Positions 61,615 to 64,000 of a DNA stretch of 64,000 nt are shown here, one piece after another. The stretch comes from Scortum barcoo (Eukaryota > Chordata > Actinopteri > Centrarchiformes > Terapontidae), in the NCBI GenBank assembly GCA_023238725.1, contig CM041538.1, positions 4,470,380 through 4,534,379 of the forward strand, given 5' to 3'. The notes beneath the pieces are model-generated. The model saw only the letters and a list, made by a program, of their open reading frames with translations. It was not told the DNA's origin and did no database searches. The number at the start of each line of letters is the position of its first letter. The stretch's first letter is position 1. Both the position numbers and the translations under genes were made by a program.

Positions 61615-64000
61615 ATGCACTGTATATGTGTGTAACGAGTGTGCGGTGTGTAATCAGCGTGGCATGAGTACACTGAAAAATCAAAGCAAAAGAGTGTGTG
61701 TGTGTAGGCATCATATCAGAGCTTGTTTTCCATATCACATAATCAGGGTGTTTCCAGAACACATAAACATAAGATTGACTTTAATTGGGTGGGTGTGAAC
61801 TTTTCACTGGAGGAGTTTGAAGTGAGAATGAAGGGGCAGAGCCAAACAACTCTAATACAGACTGTTAGGTTGGAGTCAGCGAGGGCGGAAAGCTTTTCAG
61901 AGGAAGCTACACACAGCTGAAGTCCGGAGAACTTATAACCTGAGACAGATACTGCATGTATGTGCACACGTATACAACACACTTACTCACAAGCAGTACA
62001 ACTCTGATACACACACGCAAAGAAATGCTGCGCACTGCTGACAAACGGTTCTCAGACATGTTAATTGTTACTGACAGACTGCAAGGAAAGATAACATCTG
62101 AGAAACTCCCTCTTACATTTATGGCCTTAACAATTTCTGAGACAGCTATTTAGATCCCATAAAGATACCTGAAATGTTCAAATCAAATGCCAATATCTGC
62201 TAATAGTCTTTTTTTTCTCCTGAAAATTTCAACGGTACGTTTAACTATAAATGTAATTACTCTTCTCTTTTACAGGAGAAAATACTGCACTCGTTGTCTC
62301 ATGTCAAAATTGTCATTATGAGCAACTTTGTCCCTGCTGTGATCTGATGAAAAATGCTATTTGATTTTACTGAGAGGCGCTAAAACTTATCCAGTTCAAT
62401 TTATTCAAGGAATAATTCACCATTCAAATATTCAAAGGAACAATCATCAAATGTCCAGCTGATGATATTAGTGGTGTATTAGCAGGAAGGTGTATTCTAG
62501 ACCTGTAATAAGCTACCTTCATCATGTGCTGCTCTGATCGCCAGCTGCTTGCACGTGCCATCTGTTCGCTGTGGGATTATGTGAGATGAAATACCAGGGA
62601 GAGCGTTAGTTTAGCATATTTACCCACTAAGGGAATCCACCAGGCCTGGTTTCATGTTTATTAACCACGAGGACCCTGTGATTTACTGTAATAAAGTTAA
62701 CACTTTTAGTCGTGTCTGAGAGGGAATACGTCTGTTTCCTTTTTCTCTCAGCTGAGCCAACAATTACAGATTACGGGAGTACCAAAAATATCTGTGTACA
62801 AAGAATGATTTCAGCCGTAACTATTGTAATGGCTGCAGGTAGGAGAGATTAAGATGCGTCTGAAATTATTATCCATTACGACAAGGAATAACCATATGCA
62901 TTCCTACAGAACCTTTATATGTGTCAAACCTGTGTGGGGTAGGATCTGGACTGTTTGTACAAAGCAGTGATCAAAGAAAAGTACATTTGGTTCCCACATG
63001 TGGAGTTTTCTTTCTGGTAGAAAAGCAAAGGCACCCTGACACATCACCTGAGGTACACTCGACCCCCGTCTTCTCACATCTTCAAAGCAGAAATCAGAGA
63101 TACTCTTGTAGCCCATCATTCATGGCTGATGAAATCATCTTCTAAAGGTAAAAATTTATGGATCTACTCTACGCCAACATTATTTTCAGTCAAAGAATCG
63201 ACAGCTTGAAAATGGGCAGAAAAATAAGCCCATCATTTCTCAAGAAAAAAAAAGCTTGTGAACTTTATAAATTATGTAGTGTTAAGTTATTTAGTACTCT
63301 GGACATGGCTGTGGTGTTGTTTTACCCCTCCAAGGTCTTCGCTCGCAGCCCTGCAGCCCTGCAGCCCCAGCTCTGAATTTTGGGTGGCCTCAAATCAAAA
63401 GCGTGTGTATGTGTACTACAAAGACAAATAAACATTTAATGTGTGTCGTTTTTTTAATTGGATGAATGTCTTGTGTGTGTGTATGTGAATGTTTGTGTTT
63501 TCCTCGAACTTTGTGAGCGTGGCTAAAAAAAGGTGTTGAGGCTGCCAGTTTGATGTGTGTGGGTGGGTATTTGCGCTTAATCCAGGGGATTGTGATTCAC
63601 TCCTGACCGAGCTGGTCTGCTGTTTTTGCCCCGGGGCTGCGGTTCTCTGGCAGGTGAAGTGGAGGATGCACACACACTCACACATACAAAAAAAAAAATA
63701 CACAGTGTCAATGTGTGTGAAGAGACGGAGCGGAAAGCTGTACACCTGTAAATCTTAAGGGGCAACAGAAACAACAAAGTGACTCAAAGTTCTCCTCCCT
63801 GACTGAAACTTTCCTCCGACCTCTGCGGTTGGTGTAATGTACATGAACAGACTTTACAGTGACTCGTCCTGCAGCAGCCATCATTTTGCTTTGTCACACT
63901 CTGTTTATTGTTCTGAACAAGTGAGCACTGTAGTATTTATTTATTTCAACTTAAAGAAATCAACACTGTTAATAGCTAGTTTTAAAATGATTTCATATTT

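Larger units (their letters stand above)
45606..64000 (-). other. nos1ap intron, 5' side (runs off the right edge)
   Basis: At least 18.4 kb lies upstream of the first visible exon. I searched the minus strand for the preceding PTB exon (expected residues like EWTWDESKMLVMQDPIY) and did not find it, so it probably lies beyond base 64000. The stretch holds simple repeats near 48.1, 52.2-52.6, 58.8-59.0 and 61.6 kb, purine-rich patches (51.84-51.98 kb), a 13-bp perfect hairpin at 51469 and a tandem duplication at 56223. Otherwise it is featureless AT-rich DNA with many short chance open frames. Confidence 0.7.

Noticed and set aside
1..64000. tRNA, rRNA, CRISPR arrays, operons, bacterial promoters or phage genes
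   Set aside because: None seen; the composition, the spliced gene and the repeats all point to a vertebrate nuclear genome.

Overview
The window looks like nuclear DNA of a ray-finned fish, probably a percomorph teleost. It is AT-rich and gene-poor, full of CA/GT microsatellites, and carries teleost-type LINE and hAT transposon remnants. There is no sign of bacterial, viral or organellar gene organisation. Almost every short open frame is chance or comes from simple repeats.

One gene could be recognised. It is nos1ap (CAPON, the nitric oxide synthase 1 adaptor protein), on the minus strand and running right to left. Four internal coding exons are present at 45497-45605, 30565-30706, 25388-25557 and 12544-12705, totalling 583 coding nt. 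All four keep the reading frame across proposed AG/GT splice sites. They encode the second half of the PTB domain, the acidic linker and the start of the glutamine-rich coiled-coil region. The upstream exons (N-terminus and first half of the PTB domain) and downstream exons (rest of the coiled coil and the nNOS PDZ-binding C-terminus) were not found, so the gene probably extends past both edges. Paralogue (a or b) cannot be assigned from this window.

Layout from left to right: 1-12543, 3'-side intron with an old DNA-transposon-like repeat (2089-2590), a LINE 3' tail (about 3615-3965) and a 370-bp purine-rich tract; 12544-12705, exon; 12706-25387, intron with a 22-nt A run, a dispersed repeat near 17.5 kb, an 81-bp CA array and a CpG-rich patch near 24.4 kb; 25388-25557, exon; 25558-30564, intron; 30565-30706, exon; 30707-45496, intron holding a cluster of transposons (internally deleted LINE, hAT deletion derivative with intact 8-bp target duplication, hAT MITE with intact target duplication, third hAT fragment, other dispersed repeats); 45497-45605, exon; 45606-64000, 5'-side intron with microsatellites, a tandem duplication and a perfect hairpin.

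No convincing novel system was found. The most interesting points are three consecutive nos1ap exons with GTAC donors lying beside UG, CU or CA repeats, an in-frame alternative donor at one of them, and the hAT derivative that keeps both ends of its transposase but lost the core. Gene identity rests on protein similarity recalled from knowledge of human NOS1AP; no database search was run.
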